In this document: piece by piece, positions 9,413-22,429 of the stretch
Numbering within the stretch: position 1 is the first letter of the stretch
Layout: every line of letters starts with the position of its first letter
Origin: Pisaster brevispinus
Taxonomy: Eukaryota; Echinodermata; Asteroidea; Forcipulatida; Asteriidae
NCBI GenBank assembly: GCA_023634235.1
Contig: JAMKCF010000011.1
Location: 8,227,218 to 8,291,217, forward strand
Length of the DNA: 64,000 nt
Direction of reading: 5' to 3'
Position numbers and translations under genes: made by a program
Notes under the pieces: model-generated
Told to the model about the DNA's origin: nothing
The model's input: only the letters and a program-made list of their open reading frames with translations
Databases searched by the model: none

Positions 9413-12400
9413 AACTTCTCTAGATCTGAAATTTTCTCACTGATTATGAAGTTCATATAAGTGCTAATCCTCGATAGAAACATACATTTGAAATACTGTC
9501 ACAGTCAACAACAGCCTATTTGAAGAACCCATAAATCACCATTGTTTATTCCAACTGCTGCATGTAAAATCAGCCTGCAAATGAATGAACATAATTCCTG
9601 GAAAAAGACATCAATCATTTCTTGTTGTTTTCAAGCGAATTTTATAAAGGTTTTCACTGGATGGTGGAATGTTGTGTTGGATAAAAATTAAAGGAATGGA
9701 ATTATTATGGTCTGCCTTTCCCTTTAAATGTGGGATCATGTGACTTCTTGAATCGAGTTTAAACAAACTCATTCTTTTTTTATTTTCAAGGGGGAACTTG
9801 TAGAAATCGTTTACTGAAATCGTCACTTGAGTCACTTTTTGGACCCTGAAACTAGCAGCACTCTGTGATGTCTTGTTATTTACTTTAAGAGCATTCTACC
9901 ATGTTTTAGGTCTGAGACTTCGTTCTTGTTGGGGCAAGGCAACTTTTCTTAGCAAAGAGCATGTCTGTGAGAGGGAAATACAAGTTTGTACTGGAACATT
10001 TAAAGGGGCACCAAGGAAATTGTCAGGGGCATGGTAGTCTCGGCACAAGACAACTTTGTGTGGTAGAAGAGTGAATCCTTCGAATATATTATTCATTCAT
10101 TCATTCATTCATGGTTTATTCATTAGAAATAAATTTATTTGGTTTGTTTGTGTGTGTGATTTTTCTGTGAGATTAAGCATTCGGATTGGATGAGTAAGAG
10201 TATCCGTGGAAACTCATTGTTAGGAACGGTGTATTTTTTAAATTTGAGATCAATTCTGGGAAAGTTTTATTGCTTCCTATAGTAGAAATCCATAAAAGGT
10301 TAACAATTTTGTTTGTTTACTTTGTTATACTTTTAACGATTTCATCACAATTCTGATCATCTCCCTCAAGCTTGGGCTGTGGAGGAGAAACAAGATTTAA
10401 TGAGATAAAATTGCTTTTAGTGTTTCATTCTCCAAAAAGACGAAACACTTGAGCTCAAAAAAACTTCTCATTAATTGTTTCAAATACAGTACTAAATTTT
10501 CACGGCCGTTGCCTTGGTTGTACATGACCAAATACATAAAAGTAAATGTTTATTTTTATTTTCCAAGCAGTATTGCATGTGTAATGTCTATCTTTAACCC
10601 ATGGTTCTTTTCGGTCACCATTGTCATCTGTGGTAAAAGACTACACCTTTTTTTTCCCCCTTCTTCAGTAAAATGCATTCTTGGTGCAATATTTACACAT
10701 GTCTGAATGTCACTGAGACATTACATCATTGGCAAACTGATTCTCTGTGTACTCGTGTATCGTGTGTTGGGTTGGCATGGGGACGAGTAAAAAAGGTATA
10801 CCTTTGGTGTTTAAATAAGCAGTCTTGTACTGAGTCCTCAATGCTCCAGTCTTGAGTCCTCAGTGTAAAGTCCGAGTCCAAGTCCTCAGTTGGGCCCAGT
10901 CAAAGTTATGAGTCACAAGTTACTCAAGTTTAAAACCAATTTTCTGAAAATTTGGGCTTTATGAAGTCAAGTAAATTATTACTAAAAAGTAAAAAATAAA
11001 ATAAAATAAATAAACAACATATATTTTATTTACAACAACAACAAAAATGTTCTTGTTTGAGTTGTTTTGTTTCTTATCGAGCCCACAGTATAGCCTCAGC
11101 TTGCCTTGACTATGTGTTGAATTTCTAGCACAAAGTAACTCCTCTTGGAAGTTTGGAACTATGCCAAGCAATTGTGAAACTTGGGTGAGCCAACTATGTA
11201 ACCTATCAACTTAAATTTGGCTCTGAAGTTTGCACATTCTGCGTAAGCATCTGATAGTGCCCTCTTTTGAGTCAATTTCCTCAGGCCATGTATAAGCATC
11301 CACTCCTCACCGTATATCGCTCGATTAAACATGGCCATGTGATCCCCTCTTGACCAATCAGAATAGATGAACTGTCCGAGGTATTTATGAATAATTATTA
11401 AATAGTGCAGTCAAGTTTGAGTTTAATTCAATTATCGAGTCCCAAGTCCAAGCCTGGATGGTCGATCTGAGTCACTGACCGTCGTGACATGAGGAAGACA
11501 GAGTCATCAAAGTGACTGATGTAATGAGTGGACAACTTAGCAACAGTCATAAAAATCGTTTCTTAGAAATAACATCAGCTTGAGTTTTCAAAGACTGCTT
11601 CAAAGTTTTTTGTAGCCCTAGCTACCTAAAAAATTCTGAAGTATTCTTGCTTTTGTTTTTTTACATGTTATTCTGTATAGGTTTCTAAAGATTGCCAATT
11701 TTGGTCATATCTTGGAAGTTAAATTTCAGAATTTTTCAGAGAGGAAAAAAACCTGAAAGTTTTTGACATTCCTGTCTGATTTATAAATTTAGTTGAAGGG
11801 GGACTGTCGTCACGATCATAGCAGGCCTAGCCTATGGTTGTTCATGAATTTCAAATTCTCACCCAGTTACAGCACACATGTGTGCGCTGGCCATCACTTC
11901 ACAATATAATAACCGCGCCCCTTTTTGATGTGACGGTCGGTGGGCGCGCGCAAGATAACTGGGTACGAGATCTTAATTTCATGTACAGCTGCAGGCCTGC
12001 TATGAGTATGATCATGACTAGAGGATCCCAGCATTAAGTTAGAAACTTTTCCAACCAAAAAGCAACTTTACCATTTGAACCTCAGTGTTGAAGCTTCCCT
12101 GTAAATGCATCATGCTTTGTATCAAACAAATGTCATTATTAGAAGTAGCAAAATCCTTGTTCTGAAATAGTCACAAAGAGTCAATTGTTGTTGGTTGGGT
12201 TTTATGTTCACCTTTTGACTCTGAAACTAGTGGCGCTCAATCATGTCCCAATTACCCATATAAAGAGTCTCACTGTGTGTTTCCTATTCATAATGTAAAA
12301 AATATATACACATTAAATTTTGCTTTCCAGACTTATATTAGTTTTGTTGCAAAGAAGGATTCTTTTGTTCGAGCCACAATGAAGTTATTCCAATACCCAG

Positions 12401-13519
12401 TGACAAGTAACAGTATTGTTATGCCAAAGTATTTGTTGAAAACATTTCTATTAAAAGCTGATTGAATGACTTCCGTGCCATTGGTTTTAAAAATACAGTG
12501 AGCCCTCTATTGTTGGCATGTGGGGAAAACCTTCACCCCATTTTTATAATAAAGCAGTGCGATGGTTAAGTCTAAAACAATCATCAAAAGTAAGAAAAAT
12601 GAGAAGCATTGCTGTACAGAAATGGTCGTCAAGGCAGTGCAAGGGATGTGATATTTTAAAATGGTTACATCCATCATGTGAAAGTGTTTTTCATACCTTG
12701 CTTAGCAGAATTTGGAAATCCAATGCCATTCAATATGAACCTCATAACATATCCACTAGTGATTGATTAGCAAATTAGCAAATAATGTTTTAATCTCAAG
12801 GTTCAGTTACTGTTGTTAAGTGATGTTTATTAAGTGTTTAATTTTCTTTTCAAGTTGCCGTCTTGTACAATTTGTCATCTTGTTAAAGTGTTGTGGGGGG
12901 GGGGGTCTATGGAAGGAAAATGCAGTACAAATATTTATACATAAGTTGTGTTGCTGCACTTAATAATGACTGGAACACATTCAGCTTTGGAAAGATACAT
13001 TTCTTTTGACTGATTGCAAAACTATAAAAATAAGTAAGCAAATGTATTTTGTTGTCCGGGCACAATTGTGTATGAATAGTGTTATTTATCACTCAGTAAC
13101 CTTTCCTTGTGGCAAGTCGCTTCAGCTGCTGGGGAGCTAACCTCCACTGTTGTATTCTTCCATAAAACGTATTCAGAATTATACCGGAGAGACCATTCTA
13201 CGTGGTCATTGTCCAAGCCTGACCTCAACCCTTGACAGCCAATTAAAGATGTAAAAGTACCCTCTAATTTGGTTTTGTTAAGCAACTCTAAATGAAATTA
13301 GATGCAATGTCGATTGTAGCAGTTGGAAAGTGACAATTACTGTGTGCACCTCTGCAAATCTCAAGGTCCGTTGGTCAGGAAAGTTGCTCCATCTCATTGG
13401 ATATGTTGGTGTTTTTTTTCAAGACTCACGAATATATATGTACACAATCCTGCAATCATTTTACCATATAGAGATAGGTGTGGTGGTTGGGAAAGTTACT
13501 TCCCTACTAGAGAGGGTGT
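9413..13519. other. Intergenic, scattered repeat fragments, no gene seen
   Basis: About 9930-10035 is another fragment of the repeat found at 840-905 and, on the reverse strand, at 50750-50870 (TTCTTGTnGGGGCAAGGCA). An (ATTC)n run lies at 10091-10111. At 10840-10930 and 11430-11455 the word AGTCC recurs in AGTCCnAGTC arrangement, which looks like decayed heptamer-type satellite. A G-run lies at 12895-12905. None of the short open frames has a recognisable domain. Confidence 0.5.
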
Positions 13520-13918
13520 TTAAAGGCAAAGTATACCTTTGGTTTCTGGAACCGTTTGATTGTTTTAATCCTATTAAATGTAGGTACATACAATAAAACT
13601 AACCTGTGAAAATTTCACTTCAAAAGGTTCTCACGTTCTTGAGATATCGCCGAAAAACCGGAACAAATATTTCCACGCAGGAAGAATATTCCCTATAGGA
13701 ATTACACGATCTGAAAAGCGTTACAGCCGTAATGCTTCTCAGATTCAAATTTTTGGGGATAAAAAGTGATATATTTTTTCATAACTGCAGTTCTTTGAAG
13801 TGAAAAGTTTCCCAAAATGCCTTATACTATCCAAAGCTGCTGTACTTCTTACCAAGTAAGTTTTTATTGCCATTAATTTTCAGAGTCGTTACCAAGCATA
13901 TATATACCTTCCCTTTAA
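13520..13918. mobile_element. TTAA-flanked MITE, copy 1 (399 bp)
   Basis: Begins TTAAAGGCAAAGTATACCTT and ends with the complement of TTAAAGGGAAGGTATA. TTAA at both borders fits the TTAA target duplication of piggyBac-type elements. The interior matches the reverse complement of 19474-19870 along its length, for example GAACCGTTTGAnTGTTTTAA and CTAACCTGTGAAA. It has no coding capacity. Confidence 0.8.
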
Positions 13919-15032
13919 TGTAGTATTTCATTCATGAATCTATGTACACTATCTTGCAATCATTTTTAAAAGTAGACGCAAAGGAGATGGAAGTTGCTTT
14001 TAACACAGCCCTTAACACTACCCAGTAACAGTTATCTGCAGACCGTGGAGTTAAAGAAAACTTTTTAAATTTTGGTTGGGAAAAAAAGCATGTTTTGAAC
14101 CTGGAACCTCCGGATTAATGTGCCGGTGCTCTACAGTGGTCTTGGACGAGACCAGTGGGGCAGAGCCAAATTTTATTCCTGATACGTTCTCTAGTAATGG
14201 TGGACTGTTGGGCACTAGATGGCAGCAGTCATCTCAGGTAATTTCCATTTGTCTTTGTAATTGTTAGTTTGCGCAGACTTTCGAGAACAATGGATTTATG
14301 AGGTGCGTGTGCTGTCACCGGGCACGTCTTGCATATTGTATTAGTTATACATGTGTAGGCGAGGGGACTCAGAGTGTACAGCGTGAACACAGTAGTGACT
14401 GTCCAAGCACCATCTCTTGAGTTAAACAAACTTGACTGAGTAGAATACCTAGGGGTCAGTTTCTTGGAACTGCTAAGCACAGTTTGCCATGCACACAACA
14501 AACGTGCTAAGCAAAAGAAGTTTACCAACTGAAATCCCATGTAATGTACATTTCTCATCACTGGTTCCCTGCACATGATTGCTGCTTGTATAAGACCTGC
14601 ATGAAATTGAACCCAATGAGAGACAAGATTGTTATTCCGGGCTCATAATAAATACGCTGTCCAGCAATCTTATTCCATATCTCTGCATAAAAAACACCGG
14701 CTGAATATTATACAGGAATACTGGATAGATGAAATGGCCTGATAATCAACCCCTGAGGCACACTGTCCACAAATCCCAAGACACTCGTGAAAAGATCTAG
14801 AATGACAAATGATGACAATAGTACTGATGACTAAAAAATAAACTTAATGGCAGGGGGACCCTGCACTTATTTTCCTTGACTCATGAATTCCTCATAACGC
14901 TAAGAGACAAGCCCCCTTCTGTCCCAGCTCGACCTTGTGGCTCCATCGGGGTTCATTAGGCAAGGAGTTAGTTTCATTTATAGCATTGGAATTTTACCTT
15001 TGAATTGTAATGTAAGTTTAACAGGAAAGAGA
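13919..15032. other. Intergenic with tRNA-like fragment and partial MITE
   Basis: At 14095-14145 the reverse strand has B-box-like and A-box-like words of a decayed tRNA-derived SINE. At 14452-14575 there is a fragment of the GGGCC-ended MITE (GAACTGCTAAGCAC, GTGCTAAGCAAAAG). No gene was seen. Confidence 0.45.
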
Positions 15033-15161
15033 CCAGGGTCCAATTTCATGGCTCTGCTTACCACAGAATCCGGTGCTTATGTTGCCTTGTTATGTACCTG
15101 AACCTATGGGCTGTAAGCGCAGATTTCCGCAGTAAGCACAGCCATGCAATTGGGCCCCGGT
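15033..15161. mobile_element. GGGCC-ended MITE, copy 1
   Basis: The left end CAGGGTCCAATTTCATGGCT pairs with the right end, whose complement reads CCGGGGCCCAATTGCATGGC. Both continue inward to CTGCTTA / GTGCTTA. The element is about 127 bp. Related copies are at 22831, 58434 and 61265. No clear target duplication. Confidence 0.7.
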
Positions 15162-17436
15162 GGGAGCAGCTATTACATCTCTGTTTAGTTGCTTAATGGC
15201 ATTTTAGAAAGGCAGCAAAGCAAACATCAAAACGATGCACCAGTTAAACTAATGCTTAAATGCAACTGCATGTATATCTTTTAAGTCTATGCTTTGAGAA
15301 TTAAAAAGTGATTTGACTCACAAAAATTTGAGCTAAAGTTTCGACCAGGTTTAGTAGTGTTAGACGTCCCTGATAAAGTGGTGAAAACTTTCTTCAAAGC
15401 TTGCTAATAGCTGTAAGTCAATTTAGTGTCTGCACTTTTCTCATGTTCTGAAAAAAGAAACTCAGCAAGCCAGCAACATGAGACATCAAAAAGAAAATCT
15501 TGAAAGAAGAAAGCAAGACTTATTCACACAACTCAAAGACAGGATCCGATTGAACTGATCTATGCAGCAGACTTAGGAAAACATTCAGACCAATAGAGGA
15601 ATATGTAGAAAAACAACAACAACCATCAGCTTAGGGATTGCCCAAAAGCGAACTGAATCGCTATCTAAAAGAGCAATCCCCGTAAAAAAGAAAAAATATT
15701 AGAACAAACGGACAGATATCAAAGATACATGCAGGATTGCAGAGATGATTAATTTTCCTGTTTTTTTCTGGATGCCTTCCCATAAGTCTTTGCTCCTCTT
15801 TTTGCTATAAATGGATTTGTTTTTGTTTGTGCTTGTTTATACCTGAAGGTTTGGTTTGGACCGAAAGCTATTAGGCCATCTTCCCTACTAGTTTTCTAAA
15901 AACATCATGTACACTGTTATAAAAACATCATTAAAAAACCACAAAAATGTTGTTAAGGTTTAAGAATTAATTGTCCGTGGCAAGTTATTCCACTCTGCCA
16001 TTGAAAAAGAATGAGTTTTTGTTAAAGGCATGTCATTGTTAATGCTATGTAGGTAGGCTGTTTTCAGTAGTTAATGTTTTTCTTAAAGAGAAATTGCATT
16101 CGGGTTTGAATTGAAGGACAGGACATATCCAGCATGAGCCTGATCATAGAGCAAGGGCCTGATTTAGATTTCACTTTCACAGTCGGTGCCAGTCTGGCAG
16201 GTATCTGGTCACCTGGGGACCTTTAGTTCCTATCTACATTGCTCAAACATGTGAAGGATACAGAGTCGCCATTTTAACAGGTTCCAACATTTGAATATGC
16301 ATCAGACTTGCGCAGTCTATTCGGAAGATTTCCCCTTTCTTTGATTGCACTTGCAGTCGCCCTTTAAGCGCTGATTAGATCTGAGCAAGTCTAGGGTGTG
16401 CTGCAAATGTAACTGAATAAGTCCCATACAGAGCATCTGATTGCATGAAACCTGATCCGCTGCCAGAAATTGTCCAAATATAGGCAGAGGCCTGAACCCC
16501 AATGGAGTTTGCATTATAGATGCATGAGTGCCTACAGAAATATACAGGCATATGTACATGTACATGGGAGGTGCTTTGTCTACTCAAAGCAGAGCTGGCT
16601 AACCCTTGCAGTATGATAGGAGGTGGATCGCTGGTATATTCGGATATGTTAACTTTATGTAGCACGTGGTGTAACATACATGTATATATTAAGCCCCAAG
16701 TCTAGTGACTCAATGCAGAACACAGCAAGCACGTCCGCGATCTCCAACCTGTAATGTGGAGCTTGTTGTAGAAATGTGCATTAAAATTAATCGTGGGTAG
16801 ATTCTTGTTCCTGTTTTTTCCATCAAAATTTAACAATGTGCCATTCCAAGCATTAATAATAATAATAAAACAAGACATTTATGTAGCGCATAATGCAGGG
16901 GCCTCATTGTGCAATACAAAACATAAAACAATGAAATTGAAATATAAAGCAATGTGTTGCCATTGTTACAGGTTATGATATTTAAAAAAAGAATTGTTGT
17001 GCTCACCACAATTAATTGAACAAGTTTCTTGTTCATACTCGTTTTTTTTTTACAAATGTCAATCGCTAAGGAAAAGCAAAATCAAGCTAAATGATTAAAG
17101 CACCATCTGATAAGTGATAGTCTGATATTGTGTTGTTGCGTCTTTTTTTTTTTTTTTTTTTTTACATTGTAAAACGAGTGAGTCATCTTGAGTCATGAAA
17201 GCCATTCAAGGAGTTAAAGGAAGCATTGCAAAAAAGCTGTAACTCAAATAATTATCAACAAAGGCTGCTAAAGAAAGCCAACAAGCTGTGAAATTTGTGA
17301 AATCACCTGGTTAAGCTGAAAAAAGGGTTAATTCCTTTGAAGTACTGTAATTCCATCCTTAATTTGTATCAAACAGTGGCTGTATATTTTCTTTTGTATT
17401 TTGCACAAAATTAAAGCAAACAGCTATAGATAGTTC
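15162..17436. other. Intergenic, no gene seen
   Basis: AT-rich DNA. At about 16855-16900 the reverse strand has the 3' end of a SINE of the 9-kb subfamily (TTATGCGCTACATAAATGTC followed by (TTA)n). TGTACATGTACA palindromes occur near 16553. A poly-T run lies at 17143-17163. Confidence 0.45.
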
Positions 17437-17632
17437 CCAATAGACGCCATCTTTACGGGCAAATTGCATTTTGGTTTGCAGGCGCGTCAAGCGCTCAAAC
17501 TATTAACGCAGCCGCGCTGTTTACCAACCAATTGTGCGATGAGTTTTTATAAATGTGCGCGTACTGCACGCCGTTGTCACGTGAAACGCATAACTGTGTG
17601 TTCCAAATTGCCCGCGTAAAGATGGCCGATTG
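17437..17632. repeat. GC-rich foldback element, about 196 bp
   Basis: The left arm (17437-17466) contains GCCATCTTTACGGGCAAATT. The right arm (17603-17632) reads on its complement as GGCCATCTTTACGCGGGCAA. The arms are imperfect inverted repeats around a CpG-rich centre (GGCGCGTC, GCAGCCGCGC, GTGCGCGTAC) that stands out from the AT-rich surroundings. This is probably a small MITE. No clear target duplication was found. Confidence 0.6.
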
Positions 17633-19473
17633 ACGTCTTATTGCAACCTATCTATACTGTTTCATTTAATACATTGTCTTCATAGTTTAAAGGGGAAAAA
17701 TAATAATAACAATATAAAGCCGCTTAAAATGGATAATTTTTGGAATAATTATTGTGCCAATGCTGCTCTAGGCCTTCTTGAACACACAACTTCCTCCTGT
17801 CATCTCCCCCACCTCCCCCAACCCCACCCACCCCTGACACCACACAAGGGATTGCCACAATTTGGAAGAAAAACAGTAATAGGTGTCCCGATGAAGATGT
17901 GATAACCCAGTTTTCTTTTTGTTGATTTGTTTTTATTCAGGTCGGTTGAGGGGAAGCATGAGTCAAGTAAAGGGTCACAATGGGGTTAGAAATGAGGTCA
18001 TTTTAGCAGTACCTAGATGGGAGATGTCGACTTCATCAGTCAATGGAGGACCCTACTGCTAAGGAAAGACAAACAAGAGATGAGGGTGTACGCAGTTTGG
18101 GGACAGTGCAAGTTGGTCGCCACTAAATTCTCAGACTTTGTCAATTCAGTATCTTTCTGAAAACTATGAATGCATAATTGTATAACTACAACTACAAGTG
18201 TATAAATGCTTGTAGTTTTATGAGCCTATTCATTGTGTGTCAACAACAATGTGGGTTATTGTTATATCATGGTCATACTATAATTATGGTTGCTCAATAA
18301 CACTGGAATATCAATTCAGATGAACTTTCCAGATATTGGTTGATTTGGTTAGGCCTGTATGATTTTTGAAAATAAGAGATTAGCTATAATTATGCACATT
18401 TTAATTGCACAGTTGACTAGTATAAATTTACTGGCAGTGCTGATTGCCCAAATGAACGATTAATATGTTTAATCAAACGCAGCAAGGCAGTCAAATTGAG
18501 TGCATTGTTCCCGCAGTTCTCAAAATATAATATTAAAAATAGCCCTTCACACAAACCATGACAGAACTAGCCTATTTTACAAATAACCTAGGGTACGGTA
18601 CTGCTTCTATGGTTTATTATAATGAGTGTAAACCAGCTTATCTTAGTGGAGAGAGGGGGAAGTGCCTCCCACATTATTTTTGTTTGACTAAATAAAATGG
18701 ATTCAGGACTGAAACTAGCGGAGAAAAACAAACTGCCTTAAACGTAACATAAGCAAAGATCAACCCCTGCCACCACCCCAGTCAATTTCAAGCTGTTTTT
18801 GCTCATAATATTTGACTGCTTGACAGCTAAGTTAATAACAAGTGCAATGGATTGTAGAAGGCACACACAACTGAGACAGTAATATCCCAGGCATGGCATG
18901 AGTCAGAGTTTGTATAGAGCATCCCATTGGCCAACCTGTGATTCATAACTCATTAGCATAGTATGACACACACATCAGCCAGCCAGTCAGTCACTCTTCA
19001 TTTGCATACCAATCAATGGGCTATTTATAGGCTACCTGTAAGGGCTGTGTAGTAACTGTCTTAAAGGTGCAGTGTCTGAAGAGATGGAGGGGTAGTGCAA
19101 TTTCATGGAGCTGCTTCAAAAATGGCATCTTAGGAATTTTAAATTCACAATAGTATAAAAGGTCAGCATGGCTCCTTCTTCATTGAATCCGGTATGGCAA
19201 AATTAGAAAACGTAAAACCAGGTCCCCCTGGAAAAGGGAACTATTGAGCAGAAAAAGTTGCTTAACAACTTGCTGCTAAGCAAAACACAGCAGGGTACCA
19301 GTCACATGTAAGATGGTATTTTTTGCAGGTAACCTTATTCTGGTGAGCATAATTATGTTGTGCTTAGCTACTTTTTGTGCTTAGCAGCTCTAGACATTAA
19401 TTTATCAGTCTGCCACCACTTTGGTCAAATTCCCAACAGGTGCAATAGTGAAAGTGATTTACAAAAACCGACC
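17633..19473. other. Intergenic with broken GGGCC-ended MITE
   Basis: No gene. At 19095-19120 (CAATTTCATGGAGCTGCTTC) and 19235-19390 (TTGCTGCTAAGCAAAA, GTGCTTAGCAGCTCT) lie the halves of a degraded member of the MITE family seen at 61265. CCTGCCACCACCCC-type C-rich words around 17800-17840 are low complexity. Confidence 0.45.
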
Positions 19474-19870
19474 TTAAAGGGTCTGTATACGTTTGGTAAT
19501 GACTCTGAAAATTAATGTCAATAAAAGCTTATTTGGTAAGAAGTACAGCAAATTTGAATAGTATAATGCAGTTTTTAGAAACATTTCACTTCAAAGCACT
19601 GCGGTTATGGAAAAAGACCTCACTTTTTATCCCCCAAAATTTGATTCTGAGAAATGTTACTGTCAGTAAGTTTCTCAGATTGTGTATTCTTATTAGGGAT
19701 TATTCTTCCTGTGTGGACATAACCGCTCCGGATTTCCGGTGATATCTCAAAAACGCGACCACCTTTTGAAATGAAACTTTCACAGGTTAGTTGTATTGAA
19801 TATATCTACATTTATATAGGATTAAAACACTCAAACGGTTCTAAAAACCAAAGGTATACATTGCCTTTAA
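19474..19870. mobile_element. TTAA-flanked MITE, copy 2 (397 bp, inverted relative to copy 1)
   Basis: The right end on its complement reads TTAAAGGCAATGTATACCTT, almost the same as the left end of copy 1. The left end is TTAAAGGGTCTGTATACG. Both borders are TTAA. Aligned head to head with 13520-13918 it matches over its whole length. The 75-codon open frame inside it is not a gene. Confidence 0.8.
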
Positions 19871-20644
19871 GTCTGTAAACTAAATTGCCTGGATGCATGA
19901 CATTGTTATAACAATCTCTAACTTTATTCAACCAGCAATAAGTCCTCATCAAAGGTGCCTATACAACTTAAAATTTAGAATAAGTATTAAGTCAATTTAA
20001 GAAACCAACATTTTTTAGCCAGTGTGCATTTTCTGTATCTTACTGCAAGACTAGATTATGCAGCACTACAAGTCTCTCTGCGATGCATTTTTTTTATATT
20101 TTATTGGGCTATAAATTGGAAAGCATTGTACACTCAAAGTGTAATGCTTTGTGTCATTTGAAACTTTAGTAGTAATTGTTCAGTGCCGGTACATCATGTT
20201 CACTAAGAACTGTAAGTGATTTTTCTCAGGATTACATGCACTCTAAATAAACTGTCTAGCCTCCAGATTAAAACCCAAGTGTCGTTGTTTTCAAGTGATT
20301 TTTACATGAGGTTCACAGTACTTTCTGTTTTGTGTCCTCCCCAAGAAAGAGCTTAAACGGTTTAAGTGAATGATGAAACGTCAAAGTCCACTTGCCTTAC
20401 ACACCATCTGTGATAATTTTCGATAATGTTTTTCATGCTTGAGGCTGGGATGGGCTTGTGATAGGATGTGCTGAGGATGCACCATCTGGTCAGTGGTATC
20501 TTTTTATACTGTTACTGGTGGGATGGTGTAGCTCCAATTCGATCCGATTACTTTCAGTGTATAAATGTGAGCAAAAGGTGGGGAAATGGTGGAGTCAAAA
20601 GAGCATAAGTATACATAGGGGTATGTCTAGTCGGTGACTGCTTT
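19871..20644. other. Intergenic, nothing recognised
   Basis: AT-rich, no open frame with a recognisable domain and no clear repeat ends. Confidence 0.5.
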
Positions 20645-20833
20645 ATGTTCCAACACCCCTATGTTCCGACAACCCCTCGTGATCAGCTAGGGTTAAGGAT
20701 TAGGGTTAGAGTTGAGTTTGGTGTAGGATTAGAAAAATACACTAATAAGGGTTTCGGATCATCTGGGTTTTGGAACATACCAGTGTTGGAACATACGGGT
20801 GTCGGAACACAAAGGTGTCGGAACACAGGGGTT
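20645..20833. repeat. 16-bp minisatellite in inverted arrangement
   Basis: On the right (20772-20833) are successive 16-bp units: GGAACATACCAGTGTT, GGAACATACGGGTGTC, GGAACACAAAGGTGTC and GGAACACAGGGGT. On the left (20645-20677) the same units appear in reverse complement (ATGTTCCAACACCCCT, then ATGTTCCGACAACCCC). The 95 bp between holds telomere-like words (AGGGTTAAGGATTAGGGTTA). The whole could fold into a hairpin. Confidence 0.8.
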
Positions 20834-22002
20834 TAACCGTCTTTTCAAATGGTGTTCCACCCCTCAAAAAAAGTAAGAATAAATTCAAGGGGAAAAGATT
20901 TGAAAGTATTTTGAAATGAGAGGACAAGAAGAAACAAACAGTCAATTTTAAGTCAGTGATATATAACATAAACATGATTATAAAACAACAATTTGTATTA
21001 GGAATTTCAGAACAGTTCAAAAGAAGTTGCAGATAGAGTTTTTTCTTCAAGAGACTGACTCTTAAAATTTCGAACCAGAGGAGGAAGGCAAATCTGATGA
21101 TGAACTTTGCTTCAACAATGCATGATATAGGCCGATGGCATCATGCAAAAAATCCAACCAATTCAAGTGAAATATATTTGATCCATTGTGTCAACACTCA
21201 ACATCAACTGCCGCCGCTAAATTCATGTTTTATTTCTCTTTTCCCCCTACAGCGCTGCGGGCGATTCAATTGTCCCATCCCATGCAGGTGATTCGTGCTT
21301 TACCTCCAAGCACGAATTTTCCCCGACAGCCAGTCAAATATTACTGCTGTTCAACAAAACTATGTATACCTTTTAAGAATGTGATACAATACAACAAGAG
21401 GTACAGAAAGGAGGGGGGGGGGAAGCAGAGGAAAAAGAATCTACCAAATCTAAGCATTGAGCCCACTCTTTTTGTTCACCACCTGCCTTTTGTCAGGCAC
21501 CCCTTACACCTGCATAATCCCATACCACCTGTCTTTGTGTGACCCCACTCTTGTTATTGTTATTCTTTTACGAGCAGTGAGACATTGACCTGTATTAGTC
21601 TTTCAGAGGTCACCTATTGTCTGGTTGCAGCCTCCTAAGACAAACAATGTCGGTTTTCAACGGCACCCCTGTTTATTTTTTAAGGTGCGCCTGCCCGTTG
21701 CAAGTTCTTTTTTGTTTGGCTGTTGTTTTATAAAGAAGTGTGAAAGTGTGTCAAATTTGTGGAACCCTTGTCAATGTTTGTGTGCTGTCTGGCTTTTGTT
21801 CCTGTTGGTTCAAACAAACGGTGTACCTTTTATCAGTCTGCCAAGGTTCGGGGAGGGTACAGCATTATCATACAGAATGTATACAGTACACTTTTATTAG
21901 AATGTTAAACTACAGAATTTTTGATAGATCAACCATAGAGATGCAAAATCTGGTACAGCAGAACCAATTACATAAAGCTAATTACAGCACTTAAATTATA
22001 CG
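20834..22002. other. Intergenic, nothing recognised
   Basis: No gene signal. A G-run lies at 21412-21422. Short open frames at 21186-21542 and 21625-21900 lack recognisable motifs. Confidence 0.45.
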
Positions 22003-22265
22003 GGATTGGTAGAGCTGACAAAATAGTCACAGACAGTGTTCATGTTTTGGATTCATTAACCATATTATACAAGAAATAACAAACCTGAGAAAATGTGGCT
22101 TAATCCACGTGCGAGTCAGGAGAAGAAAAAAAAGAAGAGAAAAACCATGCACAATTTTCAGCATGTAAACACACTGTCCTTAAATTTGGTTGTAACAACC
22201 GAAATCAGCTGTGACTTTTTAAAAGGTTTTCAGAAACAGTTTTCTCAAATATGACTTCATTTCAG
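22003..22265. repeat. Old interspersed repeat R, copy 2 (no SINE inside)
   Basis: Matches 2041-2230 joined to 3329-3397. It is the empty-site version of that locus: between the landmarks GGTTGT and AAATCAGCTG there are only about 8 bases (AACAACCG). See the entry for copy 1. Confidence 0.7.
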
Positions 22266-22429
22266 ATGTATTTTACGGGGGGAAGTGGTTCTGGTATGAA
22301 CTTCATAATCAGTAAGCTTTGAGACTAAAATTAAACAGTGGCGTTTTTTATCCTTTACCAATCCTATGTTGATGTTGAGGTTTTTTTGGTAATATTTTGG
22401 TTAGACGGTAAACGATTTGGGATGCTCGG

